From: Pseudomonas sp. W4I3
GTDB lineage: Bacteria; Pseudomonadota; Gammaproteobacteria; Pseudomonadales; Pseudomonadaceae
Assembly: GCF_030816195.1 (NCBI RefSeq)
Contig: NZ_JAUSXS010000001.1
Coordinates: 2,751,501-2,815,500 of the forward strand
Length of the DNA: 64,000 bases
Reading direction: 5' to 3'
The position numbers were made by a program, and so were the translations under genes. Below the pieces are notes generated by a model. The model did no database searches. It was not told where the DNA came from and saw only the letters and a program-made list of their open reading frames with translations. This document shows, piece by piece, positions 29,954-39,141 of this stretch; the stretch's first letter is position 1; each line of letters begins with the position of its first letter.

Positions 29954-30319
29954 TCAGACTACCGCGAAATAGTGCTTCACAAAACTCTCGCTTACCACCT
30001 CCCACAGCACCGGTGTGTCCTTGGTCACGAACCAGCTGTCGCCGGCTTTGTAGCGGGTGCTCTGGCCAGTGCTTTCGTCGGTTAGCACCACTTCACCGGT
30101 GACCACCGTGGCGTGTTCGGCGAACGGGTAGACCATCCGGAACTTGCCTTGGGTGGTGCCGAAATAGGCGCTGCTGACGGCGTCGGTCGGTGCGCCGAAG
30201 GTCATTTTGCCGAAGGCTTTGACTTCACCTTCGAGGATCTCGGAGCCAAGGTCGGCAACGGTGCCCCACGCATCGAGGTCCGATAATTGGATGTCTTTCT
30301 TAAGGGGGGTAACGGGCAT
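29954..30319 (-). CDS. Cupin domain protein (EutQ/DUF861-like)
   Basis: 121-residue single cupin: YPFAEHATVVTGEVVLTDE and YKAGDSWFV carry the beta-barrel motifs. Start at 30319. It follows the FAD oxidoreductase gene by 31 bp and is almost certainly cotranscribed. Cupins of this type often accompany amine oxidases of the DAO family, but the role is unknown. Confidence 0.8.
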   Translation of the reverse strand: MPVTPLKKDIQLSDLDAWGTVADLGSEILEGEVKAFGKMTFGAPTDAVSSAYFGTTQGKFRMVYPFAEHATVVTGEVVLTDESTGQSTRYKAGDSWFVTKDTPVLWEVVSESFVKHYFAVV

Positions 30320-30350
30320 GGCAGTTCTCCTGTGAATGAAACAGCGGGAC

Positions 30351-31649
30351 TCAACGGCGACCGTTGAAGTAGCCCGAAAGTTGATGAAGGCTTTTGCCGG
30401 CCGTGAGCAGCAGCGGGCGGATATGGTCCTTGCCCAGGATCTGCGCATGCTTGACCGCGCTGATCAGGTCGTAGCGCGACGAGCCTTCGCTCATGCCTTC
30501 GGCTAATACCTTGCAAATGATGTGGCTGGGCGTGACCCCGAAGCCCGCGTAGCCCTGCACATAAAAGGCATTCGGGCGCCCGCTGAGCGTGCCGATCTGC
30601 GGGAACAGGTTGGCGCCGGTCGCCATCGGTCCGCCCCACGCCAGGTCGATCTTCACGTCCTTGAGGTAGGGGAAAATCTTCAGCATCAGGTTGCGGTTCC
30701 AGGCTTTGAGGTCCAGCGGGATGTGCTCGACGAAAGGCGTGGCGGCACCGAACAGCAAGCGATTTTCGTTGGTGACCCGGTAGTAGTCGATCACCGGGCG
30801 AATATCGCTGTAGGCGCCGCGAATCGGGCTGATGCGGTTGATCATCTCGTCCGACAACGGTTCGGTCATCAACTGGAAGGCATAGGTATTGATGGTGGTC
30901 TTGTGCAGCTCCGGTTCCAGCTTGTTGAGAAAACTGTCGCAGGCCCACAGCAACTTGGAGGCTTTGACCGAGCCCCGGCCGGTGCGCACGGTGATGCGTT
31001 CGCCATAACTGACTTCCAGGGCCGGGCTGTGCTCAAAGATGCGCACACCGTGGCCGGCCAGGGCCTTCGCTTCGCCCAGCAGCAGGTTCAGCGAGTGCAC
31101 GTGCCCGCCGCCCATGTGCAGCAGCGCGCTGGTATAGGCGTCGGAACCAATGATTTGCTTGACCTCGGACCCCGCCATAAAGCGGATTTCGTCCTTGGTG
31201 TTGATCGACTTGAAGTCCTTTTCCCAGGCGCGCAGGGTTTTTTCCTGGCGGGCGTTGAAGCCCATGTAGCCGTAGCCGTGGCAGAAGTCGGCATCGATCG
31301 AGTACTTGGCGATGCGATCCTTGATGATGCCCGCGCCCAGCTCGCTGATTTCAAAGATCTGGCGCAGGCCCTCATCGCCGACTTGTTGCTTGATCTTTTC
31401 CAGGTCATGGCCGATCCCCGCCATGATTTGCCCGCCGTTGCGGCCCGTGCCGCCGAAACCCAGGTAGCGCGCTTCGAGCACCACAATGTTGGTGATGCCT
31501 TTTTCGGCGAGTTCCAGTGCGGTGTTGATGCCGGAGAAACCGCCGCCAATCACCACCACATCGGCTTCCACGTCCTGTTCGAGGGTGGGGAAGCTGAGGT
31601 TGTATTTCTTGGTCGCCGAGTAGTAGGTAGGCGTTTCGATATTGATCAT
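30351..31649 (-). CDS. FAD-dependent amine oxidoreductase (DAO/PuuB-like)
   Basis: 432-residue flavoprotein with the N-terminal Rossmann motif VVIGGGFSGINTALELAEKG, GFGGTGRNGGQ, and a C-terminal GYAGFGVTPSH. Similar to gamma-glutamylputrescine oxidase and glycine oxidase families. No copper amine oxidase (TynA) is present in the window, so this enzyme is the best candidate for turning tyramine or phenylethylamine into the aldehyde used by the FeaB-like enzyme. That is inference from context. First gene of the minus-strand operon; divergent from hpaR with an HpaR-type site between. Confidence 0.82.
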   Translation of the reverse strand: MINIETPTYYSATKKYNLSFPTLEQDVEADVVVIGGGFSGINTALELAEKGITNIVVLEARYLGFGGTGRNGGQIMAGIGHDLEKIKQQVGDEGLRQIFEISELGAGIIKDRIAKYSIDADFCHGYGYMGFNARQEKTLRAWEKDFKSINTKDEIRFMAGSEVKQIIGSDAYTSALLHMGGGHVHSLNLLLGEAKALAGHGVRIFEHSPALEVSYGERITVRTGRGSVKASKLLWACDSFLNKLEPELHKTTINTYAFQLMTEPLSDEMINRISPIRGAYSDIRPVIDYYRVTNENRLLFGAATPFVEHIPLDLKAWNRNLMLKIFPYLKDVKIDLAWGGPMATGANLFPQIGTLSGRPNAFYVQGYAGFGVTPSHIICKVLAEGMSEGSSRYDLISAVKHAQILGKDHIRPLLLTAGKSLHQLSGYFNGRR

Positions 31650-31855
31650 GGCGCAGCCTGGAAAAGTGAAGGGAAACTCACTGCAGAGCCGACAAGAAGC
31701 TCTGTGCCTGTTGGGGTGTATTAAGTGCCTTCCGAGCGGTAGGTGTCTTGATTCTGTGTGCCGCCGCTCTTGACCGTGGCTGCCAATAATCAACCCTGAA
31801 TCCGGCCACGCGGTGAAGCCGCACACGGGGAACACGTGCCAATGCTAGAATGTTG

Positions 31856-31868
31856 TTAATCTGTTAAC
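31856..31868. promoter_or_regulatory. HpaR-type operator candidate between FAD oxidase and hpaR
   Basis: TTAATCTGTTAAC, 20 bp before the hpaR start and in the divergent promoter of the amine oxidoreductase operon. Same motif as at 25003, 39845 and 39866. Confidence 0.62.
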
Positions 31869-31888
31869 CAATTGCGACGCCGCCACCC

Positions 31889-32311
31889 ATGTCCAAACCG
31901 CGCCAATCCCTGACCCTCACTTTGCTCCATGCGCGTGAAGCCGCCATGGGGTTTTTTCGTCCTTCGCTCAATCAACACGGGTTGACCGAGCAGCAATGGC
32001 GGGTCATTCGGATCTTGAGCCAGCACGATGAGCTTGAGATCAACCGCCTGGCCGAGCTGGCGTGCATCCTCAAGCCGAGCATGACCGGGGTGCTGGTGCG
32101 CATGGAAGCGGCGGGGATGGTTGAACGGCGCAAGGCGCAACAGGATCAACGCCGCGTGCTGGTGCGGCTGGCCGAGAAGGGGCAGGCCTGTTTCGACTCG
32201 ATGAGCCAGAGCATGGAAGCCAATTACCAGCGCTTGCAGGCGGGGTTTGGCGAAGAGAAGTTGCAGACGTTGCTGACCTTGCTCAACGAGCTGAAAACCC
32301 TCAAGCGCTGA
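31889..32311 (+). CDS. hpaR: MarR-family repressor HpaR (copy 1)
   Basis: 140 residues with the MarR winged helix (LTEQQWRVIRIL, LACILKPSMTGVLVRMEAAGMVERR, DQRRVLVRL). HpaR represses homoprotocatechuate genes and is released by 4-hydroxyphenylacetate or its hydroxylated products. It is divergent from the FAD oxidoreductase gene and convergent with the hpa operon. A second, clearly related copy is at 41075. Confidence 0.88.
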   Translation: MSKPRQSLTLTLLHAREAAMGFFRPSLNQHGLTEQQWRVIRILSQHDELEINRLAELACILKPSMTGVLVRMEAAGMVERRKAQQDQRRVLVRLAEKGQACFDSMSQSMEANYQRLQAGFGEEKLQTLLTLLNELKTLKR

Positions 32312-32338
32312 ACCGAGGCCTGCTGCAATGCTGGTCAG

Positions 32339-32438
32339 TGTAGGAGCGAGCTTGCTCGCGAAGAACCTGAGAGCGCCGCCTCAAACCAGACACGCTGCGT
32401 TTTCGTTAACGATCTTCGCGAGCAAGCTCGCTCCTACA
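32339..32438. repeat. REP doublet (REPIN)
   Basis: Inverted copies of GTAGGAGCGAGCTTGCTCGC at 32340-32362 and about 32414-32438, the same family as at 3084. It lies between the convergent hpaR and hpaI genes. A remnant of the second REP family follows near 32470. Confidence 0.92.
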
Positions 32439-32512
32439 GTGAATCACTGTCGCTTAACTAACTGGCATTGGGGCAGGCTCCCTCTCTACAGATCACTTTT
32501 CGTTCGCACTAC

Positions 32513-33316
32513 TTAATAGATAGCGCCGGCCGCGCTGGCAGGCGCCGGTGAATCCTTGAAGGCCGCCGCCAGGCTTTGCAGTCCGCGCATCAGCACGGTG
32601 GTGTCCACGCCCACCGCCACGAACGCCGCGCCCAGTTCGATGTAGCGCCGTGCCAGTGCCTGGTCGGCGCTGAGAATGCCGGCGGCTTTTCCGGCGTTGC
32701 GGATGCGCGCAATAGCGTCTTCGATTGCTGCCTGCACCTCAGGGTGGCCGGGGTTGCCGCGATGGCCCATCGACGCGCTCAGATCCGCCGGCCCGATAAA
32801 CACCCCGTCGACGCCTTCCACCGCCGCAATCGCATCCAGGTTGGCCAGGCCCTCGCGGTTTTCGATCTGCACCAGCAGGCACATCTGCTCATCGGCGTGG
32901 TCAAGGTACCCGGCAATGCTGTTCCAGCGTGAAGCCCTGGCCAGCGCACTGCCGACACCACGCACGCCCTTGGGCGGATAGTGGACGGCTTTCACCAGCG
33001 CCCGCGCCTGTTCCGCGCTTTCGACCATGGGCACCAGCAAGGTCTGTACGCCAATGTCGAGCACTTGCTTGATCAACGCGTTATCGCCGATCACCGGGCG
33101 AATGACCGGATGGCTGGGGTAGGGCGCCACCGCCTGGAGCTGGCCGAGCATGCCGCGCAGGTCATTGGGCGCATGTTCGCCGTCGATCAGCAGCCAATCG
33201 AAACCGGCATTGGCGGCCAGTTCCGCGCAATAGGCATCGGCCAGGCCCAGCCACAGGCCGATCTGGGCTTCACCGCTGTGCAGGCGACGTTTGAAGGTGT
33301 TGATAGGCATGTCCAT
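32513..33316 (-). CDS. hpaI: 4-hydroxy-2-oxoheptane-1,7-dioate aldolase
   Basis: 267-residue class II aldolase of the HpcH/HpaI family. It splits the C7 hydroxy-keto diacid into pyruvate and succinic semialdehyde, the last step of homoprotocatechuate breakdown. Motifs: [31 protein letters not shown] (catalytic base region), [11 protein letters not shown] and [17 protein letters not shown] (metal ligands). The ATG at 33316 has GGGAGA 6 bp upstream. Last gene of the hpa operon, 13 bp after hpaH. Confidence 0.94.
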   Translation of the reverse strand: MDMPINTFKRRLHSGEAQIGLWLGLADAYCAELAANAGFDWLLIDGEHAPNDLRGMLGQLQAVAPYPSHPVIRPVIGDNALIKQVLDIGVQTLLVPMVESAEQARALVKAVHYPPKGVRGVGSALARASRWNSIAGYLDHADEQMCLLVQIENREGLANLDAIAAVEGVDGVFIGPADLSASMGHRGNPGHPEVQAAIEDAIARIRNAGKAAGILSADQALARRYIELGAAFVAVGVDTTVLMRGLQSLAAAFKDSPAPASAAGAIY

Positions 33317-33329
33317 GAGCACTCTCCCG

Positions 33330-34133
33330 TTAAACGAATCGGCAGCCAATCGACCCCAACATGTCATAGTCGACATGGAAGGTATCGCCAGGGTTGGCCG
33401 CCACCGGGCGGGTGAAGGAGCCACCCAGAATGATTTGCCCGGGTTGGAGGGTGACGTCATAGGCGGCCAGTTTATTGGCGAGCCAGGCCACGCCCTTGGC
33501 CGGGTGATTGAGCACGGCGGCGGAGACACCGGACTCTTCGATCACGCCATTGCGGTAGAGCACCGCCGGCACCTTGCGCAAGTCGATCTCGGTAGGGCGC
33601 ACGGCCCGCCCGCCCATCACCACGCCGGCGTTGGCGGCGTTGTCGGAGATGGTGTCGAACACCTTGCGGGTCGCCTTGGTGTGCGGGTCGACCTGCTGGA
33701 TGCGCGCATCGATGATCTCCAGCGCCGGGATCACCCATTCGGTGGCGTCGAGCACATTGAACACTGTCACGTTCGGGCCTTTCAGCGGTTTGCCCAGGAT
33801 AAATGCCAGCTCCACCTCGACGCGCGGCACGATAAAGCGCTCGAAGGGGATGTCGGTGCCTTCATCGAAGAACATATCGTCCAGCAACGCGCCGTAATCC
33901 GGCTCGGTGATGTTGGACGAGACCTGCATGGCCCGGGAGGTCAGGCCGATCTTGTGGCCGACCAGCTTGCGCCCGTCCTTGATTTTTTGCGCGACCCAGG
34001 CGCGCTGGATGGCATAGGCGTCCTCGAGGGTGATCGCCGGGTGATCGAGGGAAAACTGACGCACCTGCTCGCGTGAACGTTCGGCCTGGTCGAGGCGCGC
34101 GGCGGCTTGCAAAATGAGCGATTGATCAAGCAT
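33330..34133 (-). CDS. hpaH: 2-oxo-hepta-3-ene-1,7-dioate hydratase
   Basis: 267-residue hydratase of the fumarylacetoacetate-hydrolase-like superfamily. It adds water to the oxo-heptenedioate made by HpaG. Visible motifs: [12 protein letters not shown], the acidic metal ligands in [13 protein letters not shown], and GGSFTRP near the C-terminus. The symbol hpaH means the hydratase here, not the hydroxylase. Tight spacing with hpaX (12 bp) and hpaI. Confidence 0.94.
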   Translation of the reverse strand: MLDQSLILQAAARLDQAERSREQVRQFSLDHPAITLEDAYAIQRAWVAQKIKDGRKLVGHKIGLTSRAMQVSSNITEPDYGALLDDMFFDEGTDIPFERFIVPRVEVELAFILGKPLKGPNVTVFNVLDATEWVIPALEIIDARIQQVDPHTKATRKVFDTISDNAANAGVVMGGRAVRPTEIDLRKVPAVLYRNGVIEESGVSAAVLNHPAKGVAWLANKLAAYDVTLQPGQIILGGSFTRPVAANPGDTFHVDYDMLGSIGCRFV

Positions 34134-34145
34134 GGCAAGAGTCTC

Positions 34146-35450
34146 TTATTGAGGGTTGACGATGGCCGCTCGGGTGCGCAGCACCAGCAAGCCACCAAAA
34201 GCAATGAGCAGCGCCAGGACGTACAGGGCCAGGCTGGCGCTCTGGGTGGTGTCGCGCATCCAGCCGATCAGGTAGGGCGCGAAGAATGAGGCAATGCTGC
34301 CGAACGAACTGATCAGGGCAATCCCGGCGGCTTGGGTGCTGTTGGACAGGAACGCTGGGGGCAGTTGCCAGAACATCGGCAACGCCGCGCTGGCGCCCAT
34401 GCCGGCGAGAATCAAACCGCCCAGCACCACGGCCGGGTTGGCGGGGGCGAGCCCGGCGATGGCAATGCCGGCGGCCGACATCAGCAAGGGCACGCACAGG
34501 TGCCAGCGGCGTTCTCGCTGGCGGTCGGATGAACGCCCACAGCCGATCATGAAAAAACACCCGGCCAGGTACGGCACCGCACTGAGCAAGCCGACCTTGC
34601 CGTCGCTGCCGATGCCGGCGCCGTGGATCAGCGTCGGCATCCAGAACGCCAAGGTGTTGACCGCCAGCATCACCGCGAAGTACACGGCCACCAGCAGCCA
34701 CACCTGCAGGTTGCTGAGAATGGCGGAGAACGAGGTGATTGATTTTCGGTGTTCTTCCCGGTGCAGTTGCTCGCGCAGTTGTTGCTTCTGTTCCGGCGTC
34801 AGCCACTTGACCGTCTCGAAGCTGTCCGGCAAGCACTTGAGCACCACCAGCCCGAGCAGAATCACCGGGGCGCCTTCGATGACGAACATCCATTGCCAGC
34901 CGCGCAGGCCGCCCAGGTCGTGAAAGTGCTCAAGGATGCCGCCGGAAAGCGGACCGCCGATCACCCCGGCCATCGGCACCGCGATTGCAAACAAGGCGGT
35001 GACCTGCGCGCGGCGACCGGCCGGGTACCAGCGGTTCAGAAACACCAGGATGCCCGGGAAGAAACCGGCCTCGGCCACCCCCAGCAAAAAGCGCAACACG
35101 TAGAAGCCCATGGCGCTGTCGATCAGGAACATGCAGGTCGACAGCACGCCCCACACCCCCATCAGCGTGGCAATCCAACGCCTCGGGCCCACTCGGTCCA
35201 GGGCCATGTTGCTGGGCACGCCGAACAGCGCGTAGGCCACGAAGAACAGGCCGGCGCCGAAGCCATAGACGGTGTCGCTGAAGTTCAAGTCCGCGCTCAT
35301 CTGCATCTTGGCGAAGCCGATGTTGATGCGGTCGAGATGGGCGAAGAGGTAGCACATCAGCAACAACGGCATCAGCCGCCAGGTGATGGTGCTGTGAGTG
35401 CGGTCGCGTGCGACCTGGCCGAGGTTGTCGGCGGTATTGGCTGTGCTCAT
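34146..35450 (-). CDS. hpaX: 4-hydroxyphenylacetate MFS permease
   Basis: 434-residue major facilitator of the anion:cation symporter family with 12 hydrophobic helices. The N-terminal LLMCYLFAHLDRINIGFAKMQ signature and RFLLGVAEAGFFPG motif are typical. Being inside the hpa operon it is assigned to uptake of 4-hydroxyphenylacetate, as for E. coli HpaX. Confidence 0.9.
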   Translation of the reverse strand: MSTANTADNLGQVARDRTHSTITWRLMPLLLMCYLFAHLDRINIGFAKMQMSADLNFSDTVYGFGAGLFFVAYALFGVPSNMALDRVGPRRWIATLMGVWGVLSTCMFLIDSAMGFYVLRFLLGVAEAGFFPGILVFLNRWYPAGRRAQVTALFAIAVPMAGVIGGPLSGGILEHFHDLGGLRGWQWMFVIEGAPVILLGLVVLKCLPDSFETVKWLTPEQKQQLREQLHREEHRKSITSFSAILSNLQVWLLVAVYFAVMLAVNTLAFWMPTLIHGAGIGSDGKVGLLSAVPYLAGCFFMIGCGRSSDRQRERRWHLCVPLLMSAAGIAIAGLAPANPAVVLGGLILAGMGASAALPMFWQLPPAFLSNSTQAAGIALISSFGSIASFFAPYLIGWMRDTTQSASLALYVLALLIAFGGLLVLRTRAAIVNPQ

Positions 35451-35500
35451 GGTTTATACTTTTTGTCTGAGAGGCCGAGGGTGTGAACGGGCAGGGCGCT

Positions 35501-35893
35501 TTAACCGACCTGAGCCTTGAGGAACGCGTGCACGTTGTTCTGCTTGAAGTTGAGTTGCTCGTGCAGTTCGATCATTTCAAACGACAAGGCCAGCAGGCGC
35601 TGGGCCTGAAGCTCGGCGAAGTGCTGGGTGACGACCTCGAACAGGCGCTCGGCGACTTGCTGGCGTGTCGCCAAATCGCGCCCATGGCCGACCTTCAACG
35701 TCATATGCACGAAAGCGTAGTCATGCTTGCCGTCGGCCATGCGCCAGGTGTCCAGGCGCACGCCACGGCTGCGAATGCCGCCCAGGGGAAACACGCCGCT
35801 GTCGCCCAGGCTGGTGTGGACTTTTTCAAACAGGCCCGGCAGGTCCGCCTGCTGTTCAATGTTGTCGGTGTATTCAGCGATGAAGTGGGGCAT
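35501..35893 (-). CDS. hpaF: 5-carboxymethyl-2-hydroxymuconate delta-isomerase
   Basis: 130-residue isomerase of the CHMI/tautomerase fold, with Pro2 after the initiator Met (MPHFIAEYTDN) as expected for the catalytic N-terminal proline. It isomerises the semialdehyde-derived diacid before decarboxylation. The ATG at 35893 has AGGAGG upstream. An inverted repeat separates it from hpaD. Confidence 0.93.
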   Translation of the reverse strand: MPHFIAEYTDNIEQQADLPGLFEKVHTSLGDSGVFPLGGIRSRGVRLDTWRMADGKHDYAFVHMTLKVGHGRDLATRQQVAERLFEVVTQHFAELQAQRLLALSFEMIELHEQLNFKQNNVHAFLKAQVG

Positions 35894-35926
35894 GGGAGCC
35901 TCCTGCGTCGGTAGCTTTCCAGCGGC

Positions 35927-35981
35927 AAGCTTCAAGCTGCAAGGTGTATGCGATCGGCGTGCAGCTTGTAGCTCGAAGCTT
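35927..35981. repeat. Inverted-repeat element inside the hpa operon
   Basis: AAGCTTCAAGCTGCA at 35927 and TGCAGCTTGTAGCTCGAAGC to 35979 form an imperfect stem around an 18-bp loop. It lies between hpaD and hpaF, within the transcribed operon. It resembles the AAGCTTCAAGCTGCAAG-type repeats scattered in Pseudomonas genomes. Confidence 0.7.
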
Positions 35982-35995
35982 TTGGCTGTGGTTAT

Positions 35996-36853
35996 TCAAA
36001 CTGGGAAAATAGCGTTGATCTGCCCGGTACCCGAGCTGCCGAAGGGCGCGGTGATGATCTCGGCCGGCTTGTCGTAGTCCGGCCCGCCGAGCAAACCGAG
36101 AAGCATGGCGGTGTCGTGCATCTTGCCCTCGCCAAAGCAATGCTCGGCGTAGTCCGGGAGCATGGCGCAGAACTCTTTCCAGCGGCCCTGGCGCCACATT
36201 TCCACCACATGCAGGTCGACCTGTTTGTCGAATTCGCGCGTCCAGTTATGGATATTGGCTTCGGCATTGCGGTCATCGGAGAAGCGGTGCGACAGCGACC
36301 CCGAGGCCAGCACCACAACTTTGCGGTCGCTCTTCTCGATGGCCCGGCGCACGGCGGCGCCGAAGGTGAAGCTGTCTTGCAGGCGATGCCAGGCACACCA
36401 GGCGGCAATCGACACCACGTTGAATTTCTGCTCGTCCGGGACGCCCATATGCATGTAGCGCATCGGTACCAGAGTGCCGTATTCCAGCTCCAGGCTCGGG
36501 ATGTTGTGGGCCAGGGTGCGCACGTCGGCGGCGTTGGCCTCGGCGGCGATCAGCTCGCCCAGCTCCGGGCAGCCGGGGTATTCGTACGCCATGTTCTTGA
36601 TGAAGTGCGGCAGTTCGTTACTGGTGTAGATACCTTTGAAGTGCTCGCCGCTGTTGACGTGATAGGCACTGTTGACCAGCCAGTGCACGTCGAATACCAC
36701 GGCGGTATCGGCGCCCAGCTCGCGGGCGCGCCGACCGATTTCCTTGTGCCCGGCAATCGCCGCTTCGCGGCAGCCGTGGTGCTTGCCCGGCAATTCCGAC
36801 AGGTACATCGAGGGAACGTGGCAGACCTTTGCTGCCAGAACTACTTCGCCCAT
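35996..36853 (-). CDS. hpaD: 3,4-dihydroxyphenylacetate 2,3-dioxygenase
   Basis: 285-residue extradiol dioxygenase of the LigB (class III) superfamily. It opens homoprotocatechuate to 5-carboxymethyl-2-hydroxymuconate semialdehyde. N-terminal CHVPSMY, the metal-region DVHWLVNSAYHV and SGSLSHRF are visible. The ATG at 36853 has AGGAG 7 bp upstream; an ATG two codons earlier is less well placed. Confidence 0.94.
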   Translation of the reverse strand: MGEVVLAAKVCHVPSMYLSELPGKHHGCREAAIAGHKEIGRRARELGADTAVVFDVHWLVNSAYHVNSGEHFKGIYTSNELPHFIKNMAYEYPGCPELGELIAAEANAADVRTLAHNIPSLELEYGTLVPMRYMHMGVPDEQKFNVVSIAAWCAWHRLQDSFTFGAAVRRAIEKSDRKVVVLASGSLSHRFSDDRNAEANIHNWTREFDKQVDLHVVEMWRQGRWKEFCAMLPDYAEHCFGEGKMHDTAMLLGLLGGPDYDKPAEIITAPFGSSGTGQINAIFPV

Positions 36854-36904
36854 GATCATTCTCCTGAGTATTGATTGTTGTGTAGGAGCGTTGTTATATC
36901 CGGG

Positions 36905-38365
36905 TTACACACCCCAGCGCGGGATGTGGTGACTGCCCATGGAAATGCACACGTTCTTGATCTCGGCGAACACCTCGAAGCTGTACTGGCCGCCTTCACG
37001 GCCGGTGCCGGAGCCCTTCACCCCGCCGAACGGCTGACGCAAGTCACGCACGTTCTGGCTGTTGATGAACACCATGCCCGCTTCGATGCCATAGGCCAGA
37101 CGATGCGCCTTGCCGATGTCCTGGGTCCAGATGTAAGACGCCAGGCCGTACTCGGTGGCGTTAGCCAGTTGCAGGGCTTCGGCTTCGTCCTTGAACGGAA
37201 TCAGGCACACCACGGGGCCGAAGATCTCTTCCTGGGCGATACGCATGTTGTTGTTTACGTCAGCGAACACTGTGGGCTGGATGAACTGGCCTTTGCTCAG
37301 ATGCGCCGCCAGGTTGGCCGGGCGCTCCAGGCCACCGGCGAGGAGGGTGGCGCCTTCTTCGAGGCCGATCTTGATGTAGCCGGTGACCTTGTCGTAGTGG
37401 GCCTGGGTGATCATCGAGCCGACCTGGGTTTTCGGGTCTTGCGGGTCACCGACGATCAGGCGTTTGGTGCGCGCGGCGAACTCGGCGACGAACTGCGGGT
37501 ACACGCTTTCCTGGATAAAGATCCGGCTGCCGGCGGTGCAGCGCTCGCCGTTGAGCGAGAAGATGGTGAACAGCGCGGCGTCGAGGGCACGTTCCAGGTC
37601 GGCGTCTTCGAAGATCAGCACCGGCGACTTGCCGCCCAGCTCCATGGAGTACTTTTTCAGCCCGGCGGTCTGCATGATTTTCTTGCCGGTGGCGGTGCCG
37701 CCGGTGAATGAAATCGCGCGTACATCGGGGTGGCGCACCAGGGCGTCACCGGCGGTCGCGCCATAACCCTGGATGACGTTGAGCACGCCTTTTGGAATGC
37801 CTGCCTCCACCGCCAGGCGCCCTAGTTCATTGGCGGTCAGCGGCGACAGTTCGGACATTTTCAGCACGGCGGTATTGCCCAGGGCCAGGCACGGTGCGGT
37901 CTTCCAGGTGGCCGTCATGAATGGCACGTTCCACGGCGAGACCAACGCGCAGACACCCACCGGCTGGTACAGGGTGTAGTTGAGCATCTGGTCATCGACC
38001 GGGTAGCTGTGGCCGTCCATGTGCGTGCACACTTCAGCGAAAAAGTCGAAGTTGTGCGAAGCCCGTGGGATCAACACGTTTTTGGTCTGGTGAATCGGCA
38101 GGCCGGTGTCGAGGGTTTCCAGTTCGGCCAGGTGCGGCACGTTCTGTTCGATCAGTTCACCCAGCTTGCGCATCAAGCGCGCTCGTTCCTTGGCCGGGGT
38201 GCCGGCCCATTTCGGGAAGGCTTCCTTGGCAGCGGCCACGGCTTGCGCGACTTCCTCGGCACCGCCGCTGGCTACTTCGCCGATGGCTTCGCCGGTGGCC
38301 GGGTTGTAGTTGACGAACACGTCTTTGCTTTCGACCTCACGGCCGTTGATCCAATGTTTGATCAT
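36905..38365 (-). CDS. hpaE: 5-carboxymethyl-2-hydroxymuconate semialdehyde dehydrogenase
   Basis: 486-residue NAD-dependent aldehyde dehydrogenase: SPWNVPFMTATWK, FTGGTATGKKIM, MELGGKSP and the catalytic cysteine in NGERCTAGSR. It oxidises the ring-fission semialdehyde to the dicarboxylate. Start at ATG 38365, five bases after the hpaG2 stop. Full length for the family. Confidence 0.94.
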   Translation of the reverse strand: MIKHWINGREVESKDVFVNYNPATGEAIGEVASGGAEEVAQAVAAAKEAFPKWAGTPAKERARLMRKLGELIEQNVPHLAELETLDTGLPIHQTKNVLIPRASHNFDFFAEVCTHMDGHSYPVDDQMLNYTLYQPVGVCALVSPWNVPFMTATWKTAPCLALGNTAVLKMSELSPLTANELGRLAVEAGIPKGVLNVIQGYGATAGDALVRHPDVRAISFTGGTATGKKIMQTAGLKKYSMELGGKSPVLIFEDADLERALDAALFTIFSLNGERCTAGSRIFIQESVYPQFVAEFAARTKRLIVGDPQDPKTQVGSMITQAHYDKVTGYIKIGLEEGATLLAGGLERPANLAAHLSKGQFIQPTVFADVNNNMRIAQEEIFGPVVCLIPFKDEAEALQLANATEYGLASYIWTQDIGKAHRLAYGIEAGMVFINSQNVRDLRQPFGGVKGSGTGREGGQYSFEVFAEIKNVCISMGSHHIPRWGV

Positions 38366-38370
38366 GCTGC

Positions 38371-39141
38371 TCAAGCCTCTTTACGGGCGCTGAAGAACGC
38401 CGCTTCGCTGACAATTCGGTTAACCAGGCGGCCTACGCCTTCGACTTCCACAATCACTTCATCACCGGGCACTACGTCGGCCAGGCCTTCGGGCGTGCCG
38501 GTGGCGATCATGTCGCCGGGTTGCAAGGTCATGAAGCTGGACAGGTATTCGATCAGGTAGGGAATGTCGAAAATCATGTCCTTGGTGCTGCCTTCCTGGC
38601 GCAGCTCGCCGTTGATCCAAGTGCGCAGTTTCAGGTTGCCTGGGTCCGGCACGTCGGCTACATCGACGATCCACGGGCCGACAGGCGTGGTGGCGTCGCG
38701 GTTTTTCACGCGCAGGTTGGGCCGGTAGTAGTTTTCCAGGTAGTCGCGAATGGCGTAGTCGTTGCACACGGTGTAGCCCGCGAGGTAATCCAGAGCATCT
38801 TCGCGCTTGACGTTGCGCGCCGCCTTGCCGATGACGGCCACCAACTCGCACTCGTAGTGCATGTAGGCGACGTTATCCGGGCGCCAGGTCATCTGGTTGT
38901 GGCCGGTGTACGTGCCTACGGACTTGATGAAGGCCAGCGATTCGGTTGGCGGCTTGAAAGCCAGCTCAGCGGCGTGGTCGGCATAGTTCAGGCCGAGGGC
39001 GAACATGCTGCCGGTCGCCGGTGGCAGCCATTGCACCTGGTCTTCGGCCAGCAGGCGGCCGTCAGCCAGGCGTACGGCGTTTTCAGCTTCGACCTGTACC
39101 GAATGGACTTCACCTTCAAAGCGAATACGGGCGTGTTTCAT
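38371..39141 (-). CDS. hpaG2: 4-hydroxyphenylacetate degradation bifunctional isomerase/decarboxylase, HpaG2 subunit
   Basis: 256 residues of FAH superfamily: GSMFALGLNYADHAAE, the metal-ligand region HYECELVAVIGK, GPWIVDVADVP and TGTPEGLADV. In E. coli HpaG is one protein of two such domains; here they are separate genes. Its start overlaps the hpaG1 stop by 4 bp (ATGA). Confidence 0.9.
   Translation of the reverse strand: MKHARIRFEGEVHSVQVEAENAVRLADGRLLAEDQVQWLPPATGSMFALGLNYADHAAELAFKPPTESLAFIKSVGTYTGHNQMTWRPDNVAYMHYECELVAVIGKAARNVKREDALDYLAGYTVCNDYAIRDYLENYYRPNLRVKNRDATTPVGPWIVDVADVPDPGNLKLRTWINGELRQEGSTKDMIFDIPYLIEYLSSFMTLQPGDMIATGTPEGLADVVPGDEVIVEVEGVGRLVNRIVSEAAFFSARKEA

Noticed and set aside
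30522-31724. 400-codon plus-strand frame opposite the FAD oxidoreductase
   Set aside because: Shadow frame, rich in Val-Gln-Gly-His type composition usual for antisense frames in high-GC DNA.
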